A stretch of 64,000 nucleotides of DNA, taken from Aestuariimicrobium kwangyangense DSM 21549 (lineage in GTDB: Bacteria > Actinomycetota > Actinomycetes > Propionibacteriales > Propionibacteriaceae). Below the pieces are notes generated by a model that ran no database searches, was not told the origin of the DNA, and was given only the letters and a program-made list of their open reading frames with translations. The stretch spans positions 1,240,001-1,304,000 of the forward strand of contig NZ_ATXE01000001.1 in the NCBI RefSeq assembly GCF_000421525.1, written 5' to 3'. This document shows positions 26,476 through 35,311 of the stretch, piece by piece; position 1 is the first letter of the stretch, and each line of letters begins with the position of its first letter. The position numbers and the translations under genes are program-made.

Positions 26476-27513
26476 ATGACGATGACCTTGGACGAGGTCA
26501 ACCAGATTCGGTTCCCCATGGCCCGGCGCCCCAACGAGGGCTACCGCGCGCAGGAGGTGGACGAATTCGTTGATCGGGTGGTCGCCACATTCCAGTCGAT
26601 GCACGAGGAGGCCGATCGGGCCAAGGCCCAGGTCGAGGCGCTCAAGGCCGACCAGGCCGGTGTTGCGCACGAGCCCTCGGGCCAGGTCGACCAGGCCTTG
26701 GTCGAGGAGAACGACCGACTCAAGGCCGAGGTCGCCGAGCTCCGTGCCCGCGCCGAGCGCGCCGAGGCGGCCCTCGCTGCCACCCAGGGATCTGACACCC
26801 ATGACCCGGGCAATGCCGAACTCGAGGTCCTGCGTCAGCGCAACGCCGAGTTGGAGCAGCGCACCAGCGACCTGGATCGTCAGCTCGCCGAGGCCCGCGA
26901 GTCGGCCGAGTCCCGCCAGCCGGCAGAGGCTGCCGCCGAGGGTCAGGTTCAGCACGGCACCGGCAAGCTGGAGCGCCTGGTGGTGACCACCAGCACCGAT
27001 GCGAGCCCCGCGGTCATCCGGTTGGTGCAGCTGGCCACCGAGCAGGCCGAGGGCGTCGTCGCCGACGCCCAGCGCGATGCCGAGGGCATGCGCAACGAGG
27101 CTGCGGCCGACGCCAAGCAGACTCGTGACGAGGCCGACGCCTACGCCGCCGAGACCACCAAGGCCGCGGACGCCAAGGCCGAGCAGATCACCGCGGAGGC
27201 CACGTCGAACGCCGACTCACTGGTGGCCGCCGCCCGCGCGAACGCCGAACAGGTCGAGGTGGACGCCAAGAACCGCCGCACCGAGTTGTTCCAGACGCTG
27301 GAGTCGGAGCGCGACGAGTTCGCCGGCAAGGTCGACCAGCTCAAGGCCTGGGAGTCCGACTACCGCAGCTCCTTGACCCAGCACCTGCGCTCGCAGGCCG
27401 AGGCGCTCGAGTCCGGGCAGTTCCAGCCCGGCGGCAACGCCGCCCTGCTGGGCGACGAGCGGTCGGCTTCCGCCACCCCCCGTTTGGACGCCCTGCTCGC
27501 CCAGAAGCAGTGA
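26476..27513 (+). CDS. DivIVA/Wag31-type polar growth and division protein
   Basis: Coiled-coil scaffold of 345 aa. The N-terminal ~60 residues form a DivIVA domain (LDEVNQIRFPMARRPNEGYR, QEVDEFVDRVVATF). Two long coiled-coil regions follow: about 70-150, rich in Ala/Glu/Leu, and 190-320, with heptads of A, E, K, D such as DEADAYAAETTKAADAKAEQ. DivIVA proteins mark negatively curved membrane and organise apical growth in actinobacteria. ATG 26476 has GGAG at a 6-nt spacing. A -10-like TAGCCT (26376-26381) about 95 nt upstream suggests its own promoter. It ends the dcw cluster and is followed by a strong hairpin. Confidence 0.9.
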   Translation: MTMTLDEVNQIRFPMARRPNEGYRAQEVDEFVDRVVATFQSMHEEADRAKAQVEALKADQAGVAHEPSGQVDQALVEENDRLKAEVAELRARAERAEAALAATQGSDTHDPGNAELEVLRQRNAELEQRTSDLDRQLAEARESAESRQPAEAAAEGQVQHGTGKLERLVVTTSTDASPAVIRLVQLATEQAEGVVADAQRDAEGMRNEAAADAKQTRDEADAYAAETTKAADAKAEQITAEATSNADSLVAAARANAEQVEVDAKNRRTELFQTLESERDEFAGKVDQLKAWESDYRSSLTQHLRSQAEALESGQFQPGGNAALLGDERSASATPRLDALLAQKQ

Positions 27514-27532
27514 CCCCCACCAGGTGACAGAC

Positions 27533-27562
27533 TCGGCCCCGTTCCGCAGGGAACGGGGCCGA
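27533..27562 (+). terminator. Terminator hairpin after divIVA
   Basis: Perfect 13-bp arms TCGGCCCCGTTCC (27533-27545) and GGAACGGGGCCGA (27550-27562) enclose a GCAG tetraloop, 20 nt after the divIVA stop. No U-tract follows, as is common in high-GC actinobacteria. It closes the dcw cluster. Confidence 0.75.
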
Positions 27563-27609
27563 TCACCGTCCGGGTGAAGGGGTGCGTGTCGGTCAGCCGC
27601 CACCTGCCC

Positions 27610-27637
27610 TTGACCTGCGCCGTGGGTGGTGTAGCCT
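27610..27637 (+). promoter_or_regulatory. Promoter of the dksA/traR-type gene
   Basis: -35 TTGACC (27610-27615), 16-bp spacer and -10 TAGCCT (27632-27637). The ~45-nt leader contains a perfect 8-bp hairpin, CCGCGCCC (27645-27652) with GGGCGCGG (27657-27664) and loop CGAC, which could act as an attenuator or stabiliser. Confidence 0.65.
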
Positions 27638-27686
27638 TCACTCTCCGCGCCCCGACGGGCGCGGCTGACTCAGAGAGGATTCGGCC

Positions 27687-28106
27687 ATGACCAGCAAGGC
27701 GAAGTCCACCGCGGTGACTCTTCCCGTCCGTGACGGCGAAGAGCCGTGGACAGAGGCTGAAATCGCGGAGGTGCGCGATGAACTGGTCGCCGAGATCGCG
27801 CAGCTCAACAAGAAGATCCGCCAGCACGAGGAGGAGCTGGCCGACATCCTCAAGGAGGGCAGCGACGGAGCTGGTCGCGATCCCGCCGACGTCGGCTCGT
27901 CCAACTTCGAGCGCGACCAAGAGCTGTCGCTGGCGCAGAACTCTCGCGAGATGCTCGACCAGGCACAGCTGGCCCTGCGCTTGTTCGACTCGGGCGACTA
28001 CGGGCTGTGCGAGAACTGTGGCAACCCGATCGGCAAGGCTCGGTTGCAGGCGTTCCCGCGTGCAACCATGTGCGTCACCTGCAAGCAGCGCTCCGAGCGT
28101 CGCTGA
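27687..28106 (+). CDS. TraR/DksA-type zinc-finger protein
   Basis: Protein of 139 aa. A long N-terminal coiled-coil hairpin (about residues 20-95, with DELVAEIAQLNKKIRQHEEE) is followed by a C4 zinc finger CENCGNPIG...CVTCK (about residues 110-133). This is the shape of DksA/TraR proteins that enter the RNA polymerase secondary channel. In actinobacteria such homologues precede lspA and are poorly characterised; some resemble the RNAP-binding protein class rather than true DksA. The coiled-coil tip lacks an obvious DxxDxA motif, so ppGpp co-regulation cannot be assumed. ATG 27687 has AGAGAGG upstream. Confidence 0.85.
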   Translation: MTSKAKSTAVTLPVRDGEEPWTEAEIAEVRDELVAEIAQLNKKIRQHEEELADILKEGSDGAGRDPADVGSSNFERDQELSLAQNSREMLDQAQLALRLFDSGDYGLCENCGNPIGKARLQAFPRATMCVTCKQRSERR

Positions 28107-28123
28107 GCGCGTGGGCACTGAGC

Positions 28124-28675
28124 TTGTCTGATCCTGAGCTCGTCGACCCCGGTGGATCGCCCAGGGTTCGTCCCCGGGTTCTCCTGGCAGTGATCGCGGT
28201 GCTACTGCTGGTGACCGACCAGATCACCAAGCAGGTGGCGTTGACCCATCTCGACCCGCGTGACCCACCGGAGTTCCTCGGCGGATTCTTCCGCCTGTGG
28301 CTGGTGTTCAACCCCGGAGCAGCCTTCTCCCTGGGCACCTCCTCGACGCTGTTCTTCTCCGTCCTCGCCCTGGTGGTGCTGGCGCTGCTCGTGTTCGTCA
28401 TCGCGCCGCGCGTCAGGAGCGTGGGAATGGCGGTGGTCGTCGGTCTGGGCATCGCGGGGGTGGGTGGCAACTTCATCGACCGGGTGGTGCGCGATCCCTC
28501 CCCCTTCCGTGGGCACGTGATCGATTTCCTCTCCTTCGGTACCTTCCCGGTCTTCAACGTCGCCGACATGTGTCTCACCTCGGCGGCTGGCCTGATGATC
28601 CTGTTGTCGCTGCGCCCCCACCCTCGTGAGCAGGCAGCCAGACCTGTCGACCACGTCTCGTCGGGGCAGCCCTGA
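28124..28675 (+). CDS. lspA: Lipoprotein signal peptidase LspA
   Basis: Aspartyl membrane peptidase that cleaves signal peptides of diacylglyceryl-modified prolipoproteins. Four membrane helices are visible. The catalytic Asp motifs are [11 protein letters not shown] and [10 protein letters not shown], and the upstream FNPGAAFSL is also conserved. The start is uncertain: no ATG or GTG lies before the first helix, and TTG 28124 (giving 183 aa) is the best in-frame candidate, without a clear ribosome-binding site. The stop overlaps rluD by one base. The lipoproteins at 46397 and 61616 would be substrates. Confidence 0.88.
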   Translation: MSDPELVDPGGSPRVRPRVLLAVIAVLLLVTDQITKQVALTHLDPRDPPEFLGGFFRLWLVFNPGAAFSLGTSSTLFFSVLALVVLALLVFVIAPRVRSVGMAVVVGLGIAGVGGNFIDRVVRDPSPFRGHVIDFLSFGTFPVFNVADMCLTSAAGLMILLSLRPHPREQAARPVDHVSSGQP

Positions 28676-29595
28676 TGGCGGTCATGCTGGTTCCCGACGG
28701 TCTGGCCGGGGAGCGGATCGATGCCGCCGCTGCGCGGATGACCGGACTCTCGCGATCCCGGGTCGCCGACCTGATCACGGCCGGTGGGGTGGTGCTGGCA
28801 GGCATGCCGGTCGAGAAGGCCTCCGTCAAGGTGGTCGGCGGTGAGCTGCTCGAGATCGATCTCGACAGCCCGGCCCGCAGCGCGACGATCACTCCCCAGA
28901 TGGTCGAGGGGGTGCGCATCGTCCACGACGACGCCGACATCGTGGTGGTCGACAAGCCGGTCGGCGTGGCTGCCCATCCCTCCGTGGGGTGGGAGGGTCC
29001 CTCGGTCGTCGAGCACCTCGCCGGGGCCGGGTTCCGCATCTCGACGAGCGGGGCCGCGGAGCGGCAGGGGATCGTCCAACGCCTCGACGTGGGCACGTCG
29101 GGGCTGATGGTGGTGGCCAAGTCGGAGCGGGCCTACACCGTGCTCAAGCAGGCATTCCGTGACCGGACCGTCGACAAGACCTACCACGCCTTGGTGCAGG
29201 GCCACCCCGACCCCTTCGAGGGCACCATCGACGCGCCCATCGGTCGCCACCCGCACCACGACTGGAAGATGGCGGTGATGGAGGGCGGGCGTCGATCCAT
29301 CACCCACTACCAGACGATCGAGGCCTTCCGGTCGGCGACCCTGCTCGAGATCCACCTCGAGACGGGCCGCACCCACCAGATCCGCGTGCACATGAGTGCC
29401 CTGCACCACCCCTGCATCGGGGACCCCCTCTACGGCTCCGACCCCGTGCTGGCCGCCCGGCTGGGACTGGATCGGCAGTGGCTGCATGCCCACAAACTGG
29501 GCTTCGTGCACCCCACCGAGGGCGACTGGGTCGAGTTCGTCTCGCCCTATCCGGACGACCTGCAGAGGGCACTCGACATCATCGCCGCCGGCTGA
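28675..29595 (+). CDS. rluD: RluA/RluD-family 23S rRNA pseudouridine synthase
   Basis: Protein of 306 aa. The N-terminal S4 RNA-binding domain ([20 protein letters not shown]) is followed by the RluA-type catalytic domain, with the active-site Asp in [18 protein letters not shown] (about residue 140) and the substrate motif [13 protein letters not shown]. By family it isomerises uridines in 23S rRNA; the exact target (RluD helix 69 or another) is not certain. ATG 28675 overlaps the lspA stop by one base, so lspA-rluD is an operon, an arrangement common in many bacteria. Confidence 0.9.
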   Translation: MAVMLVPDGLAGERIDAAAARMTGLSRSRVADLITAGGVVLAGMPVEKASVKVVGGELLEIDLDSPARSATITPQMVEGVRIVHDDADIVVVDKPVGVAAHPSVGWEGPSVVEHLAGAGFRISTSGAAERQGIVQRLDVGTSGLMVVAKSERAYTVLKQAFRDRTVDKTYHALVQGHPDPFEGTIDAPIGRHPHHDWKMAVMEGGRRSITHYQTIEAFRSATLLEIHLETGRTHQIRVHMSALHHPCIGDPLYGSDPVLAARLGLDRQWLHAHKLGFVHPTEGDWVEFVSPYPDDLQRALDIIAAG

Positions 29596-29633
29596 CGGCA
29601 GCGCCAACGCTGGGCAGCCATTCGGTGAACCCG

Positions 29634-29663
29634 TTCTTGGGCCCCAGCGGTCTCGGGTAGGTT
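29634..29663 (+). promoter_or_regulatory. pyk promoter, probably leaderless
   Basis: -10 TAGGTT (29658-29663) lies 6 nt before GTG 29670, with a weak -35 TTCTTG (29634-29639) 18 bp upstream. Transcription would start at or beside the start codon. Confidence 0.5.
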
Positions 29664-29669
29664 GTGCCT

Positions 29670-31091
29670 GTGCGTAGAGCAAAGATCGTGTGCACGCTGG
29701 GCCCGGCTGTCGAGTCGCCCGAGCGTATGGAAGAACTGGTCGCCGCGGGGATGAACGTCGCCCGCCTGAACATGAGCCACGGGGATTACTCCGAGCATGA
29801 GAACCGGCTCAATCTCACCCGGGCCGCGGCGAAGGCCGCCGGCAAGCGGGTGGCGGTCCTTGCCGACCTGCAGGGCCCCAAGATCCGCCTGGGCAAGTTC
29901 GAGGGCGGTGAGAAGCACTACCTCGAGGTCGGCCAGAAGTTCACCATCACCACCGACGACATCGAGGGAACGGTCGAGCGTTGCTCCACCACCTTCAAGG
30001 GCCTTCCCGGTGACGTGAAGCCCGGCGACCTGCTGCTGATCGACGACGGCAAGGTCATGCTGAAGGCGATCGAGGTCACCGACACCGACGTCATCTGTGA
30101 GACCGTCGTCCCCGGCCCCGTCAGCAACAACAAGGGAATCAACCTTCCCGGGGTTGCCGTCAGCGTGCCCGCCCTGAGCGACAAGGACGAGGCCGATCTC
30201 CGCTGGGCGCTGGGCAAGGGTGTCGACATGGTCGCGCTGTCCTTCGTCCGCTCTGCCGACGACGTCACCCGGGTGCACGAGATCATGGACGAGGAGGGCC
30301 GCCGAGTCCCCGTCATCGCCAAGCTCGAGAAGCCCCAGGCGGTGCAGAACCTCGACTCCATCGTCGACGCCTTCGACGCCGTCATGGTCGCCCGCGGTGA
30401 CCTCGGCGTGGAGCTGCCCCTCGAAGAGGTGCCCCTGGTGCAGAAGCGCATCGTCAACCAGGCGCGCCGCTGGGCCAAGCCCGTGATCGTTGCCACCCAG
30501 ATGCTCGAGTCGATGATCGACAACCCGCGCCCGACCCGCGCCGAGGCCTCCGACGTGGCCAACGCGGTGCTCGACGGTGCCGACGCGGTCATGCTCTCGG
30601 GTGAGACCTCGGTGGGCAAGTTCCCGATCGTCACCGTGCAGACCATGGCCCGGATCGTCGAGAACACCGAGACCCACGGTCTCGACCAGATCCAGGAACT
30701 CGAGTGGGATCCGCACACCACCGGTGGCGTGGTCGTGATGGCCGCCTACGACGTGGCGAAGCGGCTCGACGCCAAGTTGCTGGTCGCGCTCACCAAGTCG
30801 GGTGACACCGCACGTCGTCTGGCCCGACTCCGCCCCACCATTCCCATGGTGGCCTTCACCCCCGACGAGGACACCTGCCAGCGGATGATGCTGTCGTGGG
30901 GTGTGCAGACAGTGCTCACCCCGTCCTACGACGACAAGGACGAGGCCGTCGCCCACATCAACGACGTGCTGCTGCAGCAGGGCCTCGTGCAGGTCGGGGA
31001 CAGGGTGCTGATCGTCTCCGGTTCACCGATGGGTGTGCCCGGCAAGACCAACGCCCTGCGCGTGCACCGGATCACCGAGCCGCAGGCCTGA
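29670..31091 (+). CDS. pyk: Pyruvate kinase
   Basis: Glycolytic enzyme of 473 aa that makes pyruvate and ATP from phosphoenolpyruvate and ADP. It opens [25 protein letters not shown], the active-site [15 protein letters not shown] and [18 protein letters not shown], and the C-terminal allosteric-type domain are complete. I chose GTG 29670 over GTG 29664 because the family starts at VRRAKIV and a -10 box sits 6 nt upstream, suggesting a leaderless mRNA. It is followed by a terminator and tRNA-Leu, the same order as around mycobacterial pykA. Confidence 0.95.
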   Translation: MRRAKIVCTLGPAVESPERMEELVAAGMNVARLNMSHGDYSEHENRLNLTRAAAKAAGKRVAVLADLQGPKIRLGKFEGGEKHYLEVGQKFTITTDDIEGTVERCSTTFKGLPGDVKPGDLLLIDDGKVMLKAIEVTDTDVICETVVPGPVSNNKGINLPGVAVSVPALSDKDEADLRWALGKGVDMVALSFVRSADDVTRVHEIMDEEGRRVPVIAKLEKPQAVQNLDSIVDAFDAVMVARGDLGVELPLEEVPLVQKRIVNQARRWAKPVIVATQMLESMIDNPRPTRAEASDVANAVLDGADAVMLSGETSVGKFPIVTVQTMARIVENTETHGLDQIQELEWDPHTTGGVVVMAAYDVAKRLDAKLLVALTKSGDTARRLARLRPTIPMVAFTPDEDTCQRMMLSWGVQTVLTPSYDDKDEAVAHINDVLLQQGLVQVGDRVLIVSGSPMGVPGKTNALRVHRITEPQA

Positions 31092-31162
31092 CACCCACAA
31101 CCACGATGACACGCTGACGACGACCCTGACACAAAGGTCCGTCAGCGGGACGACTGAAGGGC

Positions 31163-31188
31163 GGCGCCCCCACCTCGGTGGGGGCGCC
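31163..31188 (+). terminator. Terminator hairpin after pyk
   Basis: Perfect 11-bp arms GGCGCCCCCAC (31163-31173) and GTGGGGGCGCC (31178-31188) enclose a CTCG loop, followed by a pyrimidine-rich TCCCTCGTC, about 70 nt after the pyk stop. Confidence 0.75.
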
Positions 31189-31252
31189 TCCCTCGTCATG
31201 GGGCCGGAATGCCTCACCCCTCCAGGTGTGGCTACAATCGTCCATGCTGCTC

Positions 31253-31338
31253 GCCCGGGTGGCGGAATGGCATACGCGGACGGCTCAAACCCGTCTGGTC
31301 GAAAGACCGTAGGGGTTCGACTCCCCTCCCGGGCACCA
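31253..31338 (+). tRNA. tRNA-Leu (anticodon CAA), CCA encoded
   Basis: The acceptor stem GCCCGGG (31253-31259) pairs with CCCGGGC (31328-31334); discriminator A and CCA end the gene at 31338. The anticodon stem GACGG/CCGTC encloses loop CTCAAAC, so the anticodon is CAA (31286-31288), reading UUG. A class II long variable arm (GGTC-GAAA-GACC) and the T arm GGGG-TTCGACT-CCCC are present. A -10-like TACAAT (31233-31238) lies 14 nt upstream. A tRNA-Leu in the same place is known in mycobacteria. Confidence 0.97.
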
Positions 31339-31449
31339 CGGATCGTCCGCACTTCAATCGGCGCTCGACCCGGGCGTCGGGCAGTAGTGTCGGGCGCAGC
31401 GCCCCCCTCGCCACACGAGTGGGTGCCAGGAACCAGAGGAGCAAGCATC

Positions 31450-32088
31450 GTGGCTGAGCCGAGCACCACCACCCCGCAGCGTCCCCGTCCCAGGGTGTTG
31501 GTCGCCGAGGACGAGGCCCTGATCCGGATGGACCTGGTGGAACTGCTCACCGACGAGGGATACGACGTCGTCGGTCAGGCCGGCGACGGCCAGCAGGCCC
31601 TTGAGCTGGCCCGTGAACTCGAGCCCGACCTGGTCGTGATGGACGTGAAGATGCCCGTCATGGACGGGATCACCGCTGCCGAGAAGATCGCCGAGGAGCG
31701 CATCGCCCCGGTGGTCATGCTGACCGCCTTCAGCCAGCGTGACCTGGTTGAACGGGCCCGTGAGGCCGGCGCCATGGCCTACGTGGTGAAGCCGTTCGAC
31801 GCCTCCGACGTGGTGCCCGCCATCGAGATCGCGATGGGGCGGTTCCAGGAGATCCGCTCGATCGAGGACGAGGTCGCTGACCTCGAGGACAGACTGGCCT
31901 CCCGCAAGGCCATCGACCAGGCCAAGGGACTGCTGCAGGAGGCTCTCGACCTGTCTGAAGCCGAGGCCTTCCGCTGGATCCAGAAGACCGCCATGGACAT
32001 GCGCAAGTCGATGCGTGAGGTGGCCGAAGGGGTCATCACTCAGTTCTCGAAGTCGAAGGCCAAGGCCAGGACGAAGTCCGACGACTGA
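31450..32088 (+). CDS. pdtaR: PdtaR-type response regulator with ANTAR RNA-binding domain
   Basis: Protein of 212 aa. The receiver domain (about residues 15-130) has acidic residues VLVAEDEALIR, phosphoacceptor Asp65 in LVVMDVKMPVMDG, Thr in VMLTAFSQ and Lys in YVVKPFDA. The ANTAR domain (about 145-205, KAIDQAKGLLQEALDLSEAE) binds dual-hairpin RNAs to antiterminate transcription. M. tuberculosis PdtaR (Rv1626) pairs with histidine kinase PdtaS; no kinase gene is in this window. GTG 31450 has GAGGAG at an 8-nt spacing. It lies just downstream of tRNA-Leu and upstream of polA, the mycobacterial order. The short Pro/Thr-rich N-terminus is usual. Confidence 0.92.
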   Translation: MAEPSTTTPQRPRPRVLVAEDEALIRMDLVELLTDEGYDVVGQAGDGQQALELARELEPDLVVMDVKMPVMDGITAAEKIAEERIAPVVMLTAFSQRDLVERAREAGAMAYVVKPFDASDVVPAIEIAMGRFQEIRSIEDEVADLEDRLASRKAIDQAKGLLQEALDLSEAEAFRWIQKTAMDMRKSMREVAEGVITQFSKSKAKARTKSDD

Positions 32089-32136
32089 GGCCACGGGCAC
32101 CTCACCACGGTCACCGGCCCGGGCCCTCCTGTCGGC

Positions 32137-32544
32137 TCAGCCCATCTGGACGAACTGACAGGTCAATCGGCCGGTGGCAACCCTGCGGTGGTTCTCGTCG
32201 GTGATCACCACTTCCCAACTGGTGGTGGTGCGGCCCACGTGCAGCGGTACTGCGGTGCCCGTCACCCAACCGGACCGGACGGGCCGGTGGTGGGTCACAC
32301 TGAGGTCAACCCCCACCGCTGCCTTCCCCTGTTCCCGCGCGTGGGCGAAGGCCCCCAACGAGGCGAGGGTCTCGACCACCACCGCCGATGCGCCCCCGTG
32401 CCACAGTCCCATCGGTTGGGTGTTGCCGGCGACGGGGTAGCGGGCCACCACCCGCTGCGCGGACAGTTCGACCAGTTCGATCCCCATCCGGTCGTCGAGG
32501 GCGCTGTGGTAGTGGTCGGCCCACTCGGGCAACGTCGGCGTCAT
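32137..32544 (-). CDS. PaaI-type hotdog-fold thioesterase
   Basis: Hotdog protein of 135 aa, probably an acyl-CoA thioesterase. NTQPMGLWHGGASAVVVETLAS is the PaaI/YdiI-type signature, with the HGG loop and the catalytic Glu in the following helix. The substrate cannot be told from sequence. It is convergent with pdtaR and divergent from polA. ATG 32544 is 6 nt downstream of a minus-strand -10 box TAGCCT (32556-32551), so the mRNA is probably leaderless. The mycobacterial counterpart of this region also has a small thioesterase near polA. Confidence 0.85.
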   Translation of the reverse strand: MTPTLPEWADHYHSALDDRMGIELVELSAQRVVARYPVAGNTQPMGLWHGGASAVVVETLASLGAFAHAREQGKAAVGVDLSVTHHRPVRSGWVTGTAVPLHVGRTTTSWEVVITDENHRRVATGRLTCQFVQMG

Positions 32545-32611
32545 GCGCCGAGGCTAGTGGCTGGGCCTCGGGCTGGGGAAAATGTGGGTGTCGCTCGCTA
32601 GAGTCGCGGGT

Positions 32612-35311
32612 GTGAATGAGACCCCACGGCTCCTGCTCATCGACGGTCACTCGATCGCCTATCGGGCGTTCTTCGCGTTGCCGGTCGAGAACTTCTCGAC
32701 CTCGACGGGCCAGCACACCAATGCCGTGTACGGGTTCACGTCCATGCTGATCAACGTGCTGCGCGACGAGCAACCCACCCACGTGGCGGTGGCCTTCGAC
32801 CGCTCCCGGCAGACCTTCCGCACGGAGCAGTACGCGGAGTACAAGGCGAACCGTTCGAAGTCACCCGAGGAGTTCACCGGCCAGGTGCAACTCATCAAGG
32901 AGGTGCTCGACGCCCTCAACATCGTCCACCTCGACCGCGAGGGGTACGAGGCCGACGACCTGATCGCCTCGATGGCCAAACAGTTGGCCGGCAGCGCCGA
33001 TGTCTACATCTGCACCGGTGACCGGGACTCACTGCAGTTGGTCAACGACCACGTGACGGTGCTCTATCCCCGCAAGGGGGTCTCAGATCTGGCCCGCATG
33101 ACCCCAGTGGCGATCGAGGAGAAGTACTTCGTCACCCCGGCGCGCTACGCCGAACTGGCGGCGCTGGTCGGCGAGACCTCCGACAACCTGCCCGGGGTGC
33201 CCGGGGTGGGGCCGAAGACCGCGGCCAAGTGGATCGCCCAGTTCGACGGTCTCGAGAACATCGTGGCCCGCGCTGAACAGATCCCGGGCAAGGCGGGTGA
33301 GTCGTTGCGCGCCCATCTTGACGACGTCGTGCGAAATCGGCGCCTCAACGCGCTGGTGGAAGATCTCGAGTTGCCCTTCGGCCTCGACGAGCTTCGCCGT
33401 CAGGACTGGGACCGTGAGGCCGTGCACACCCTCTTCGACGGGCTGGAGTTCCGCGTGCTTCGCGACCGACTGCTCGAGGCGCTCCCGCAGCACGGCGAGG
33501 AGCCCGAGGCCGAGCAGGGGTTCGAACTCATCGGCGAGGTGCTCCGTCCCGGTGAACTGGCCGCCTGGCTCGATCGTCACGCCCGTGGCGACACGGTCAC
33601 GGGGCTCGACGTGATCGGCCACTGGGGAAGCGGCACGGGCGACGTCAAGGAGCTCTCGTTGGCCAGCGCCGACGGCGAGGCCTGCCACATCGTCACCACC
33701 GACCTCACCCCCGAGGACGACGCTGCCCTGGCCGACTGGTTGGCCGACGAGTCCTGCGGGAAGGCGCTGCACGAGGCCAAGGGACCGATGCTGGCGTGCT
33801 GGGCGCGCGGGTGGGAACTGCGAGGCGTGGTCAATGACACGGTGCTGGCCGCCTACCTCCTACGCCCCGACCAGCGCACGTTCGACCTGGCAGACCTGGC
33901 GCTGCGCCACCTCAGGCGTGAACTGCGCGTCGAGTCGGGGGCGGTCGACGACGACGACCAACTCACCCTGGACTTCGGTGAGGACGACGGTTCCTCGCTG
34001 CAGGCCGCGCGCGAGTCGATGGTGCGGGCCAGGGCGGTGATCGACCTGTCCGACGCGCTGGCCACCGAGTTGGCCAACCAGGACGGTGCGGAACTGTTGG
34101 CCGAGGTGGAGGTCCCACTCGAGCGGATCCTGGCCGGCATGGAGAGGGTGGGGATCGCGGTCGACGTGACCCTGCTCGACCGGCTGCGCTCCGAGTTCGA
34201 CGCCAAGGTGGTTGCCGCCGAGCAGGACGCCTACGCCGTCATCGGGAAACCGATCAACCTCGGTTCACCCAAGCAGTTGCAGGCGGTGCTGTTCGACGAA
34301 CTCAACATGCCCAAGACACGCAAGACCAAGTCGGGCTGGACGACCGACGCCGATGCGCTGGAGGGATTGTTCGCCAAGACCGAGCACCCCTTCCTGGCGC
34401 ACCTGCTGGCGCACCGTGACGCCATCCGCCTGCGCCAGACCGTCGACGGCCTGCTCAAGTCCGTGGCCGACGACGGTCGGATCCACACGACCTATGTGCA
34501 GACCATCGCTGCCACCGGCAGGCTGTCGTCCACCGACCCCAACCTGCAGAACATCCCCATCCGCACCGAAGAGGGACGTCGGATCCGCGAGGGCTTCGTC
34601 GTGGGCCGTGGCTTCGAGTCGCTGATGACGGCCGACTACTCCCAGATCGAGATGCGCATCATGGCTCACGTCAGCGAGGACGACGGCCTGATCGAAGCAT
34701 TCCGTTCGGGGCGGGACTTCCACACCGAGACGGCCTCCAAGGTGTTCCACGTCGAGGCCGACCAGGTCTCGGGCGAGATGCGCGCCAAGATCAAGGCCAT
34801 GAACTACGGCCTCGCCTACGGGTTGAGCGCCTTCGGCCTGTCGAACCAGTTGGGGATCACCACCAGCGAGGCCAAGGGTCTGATGGACGACTACTTCTCC
34901 CGCTTCGGGGAGGTGCGCGACTACCTGCAGTCGGTGGTCGGTGAGGCCCGCAAGACCGGGTTCACCGAGACCCTGCTGGGGCGCCGTCGTTACCTGCCCG
35001 ACCTCACCTCGTCGAACCGGCAGCGCCGCGAGATGGCCGAGCGGATGGCGCTCAACGCGCCCATCCAGGGATCGGCGGCCGATGTCATCAAGGTGGCCAT
35101 GCTGCGCCTGCACGAGAGCCTGGTCGAGCAGGAGTTCTCGTCCCGCATCCTGTTGCAGGTGCACGACGAACTGGTCCTCGAGGTGGCGCCGGGGGAACGC
35201 GACCGGCTGGAAGCCCTCGTCCGACAGACGATGGGTCACGCCATGGACCTCACCGTGCCACTGGACGTCAGCGTCGGGGTCGGGGCTTCCTGGCACGAGG
35301 CCGCCCACTGA
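32612..35311 (+). CDS. polA: DNA polymerase I
   Basis: Protein of 899 aa for Okazaki-fragment processing and repair. The N-terminal 5'-3' exonuclease (about residues 1-300) has LLIDGHSIAYRAFFALP and the H3TH region GVPGVGPKTAAKWI. The middle 3'-5' exonuclease-like domain (about 315-490) lacks clear DXE/DEDD motifs and is probably inactive, as in other actinobacteria. The polymerase domain has motif A ADYSQIEMRIMAHVSED (Asp675), the O-helix MNYGLAYGLSAFGLSNQL and motif C LQVHDELVLEV. The start is GTG 32612, 7 nt after -10 TAGAGT (32599-32604), suggesting a leaderless mRNA. Its 3' end overlaps the convergent FAD-oxidase gene by 44 nt. Confidence 0.96.
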   Translation: MNETPRLLLIDGHSIAYRAFFALPVENFSTSTGQHTNAVYGFTSMLINVLRDEQPTHVAVAFDRSRQTFRTEQYAEYKANRSKSPEEFTGQVQLIKEVLDALNIVHLDREGYEADDLIASMAKQLAGSADVYICTGDRDSLQLVNDHVTVLYPRKGVSDLARMTPVAIEEKYFVTPARYAELAALVGETSDNLPGVPGVGPKTAAKWIAQFDGLENIVARAEQIPGKAGESLRAHLDDVVRNRRLNALVEDLELPFGLDELRRQDWDREAVHTLFDGLEFRVLRDRLLEALPQHGEEPEAEQGFELIGEVLRPGELAAWLDRHARGDTVTGLDVIGHWGSGTGDVKELSLASADGEACHIVTTDLTPEDDAALADWLADESCGKALHEAKGPMLACWARGWELRGVVNDTVLAAYLLRPDQRTFDLADLALRHLRRELRVESGAVDDDDQLTLDFGEDDGSSLQAARESMVRARAVIDLSDALATELANQDGAELLAEVEVPLERILAGMERVGIAVDVTLLDRLRSEFDAKVVAAEQDAYAVIGKPINLGSPKQLQAVLFDELNMPKTRKTKSGWTTDADALEGLFAKTEHPFLAHLLAHRDAIRLRQTVDGLLKSVADDGRIHTTYVQTIAATGRLSSTDPNLQNIPIRTEEGRRIREGFVVGRGFESLMTADYSQIEMRIMAHVSEDDGLIEAFRSGRDFHTETASKVFHVEADQVSGEMRAKIKAMNYGLAYGLSAFGLSNQLGITTSEAKGLMDDYFSRFGEVRDYLQSVVGEARKTGFTETLLGRRRYLPDLTSSNRQRREMAERMALNAPIQGSAADVIKVAMLRLHESLVEQEFSSRILLQVHDELVLEVAPGERDRLEALVRQTMGHAMDLTVPLDVSVGVGASWHEAAH

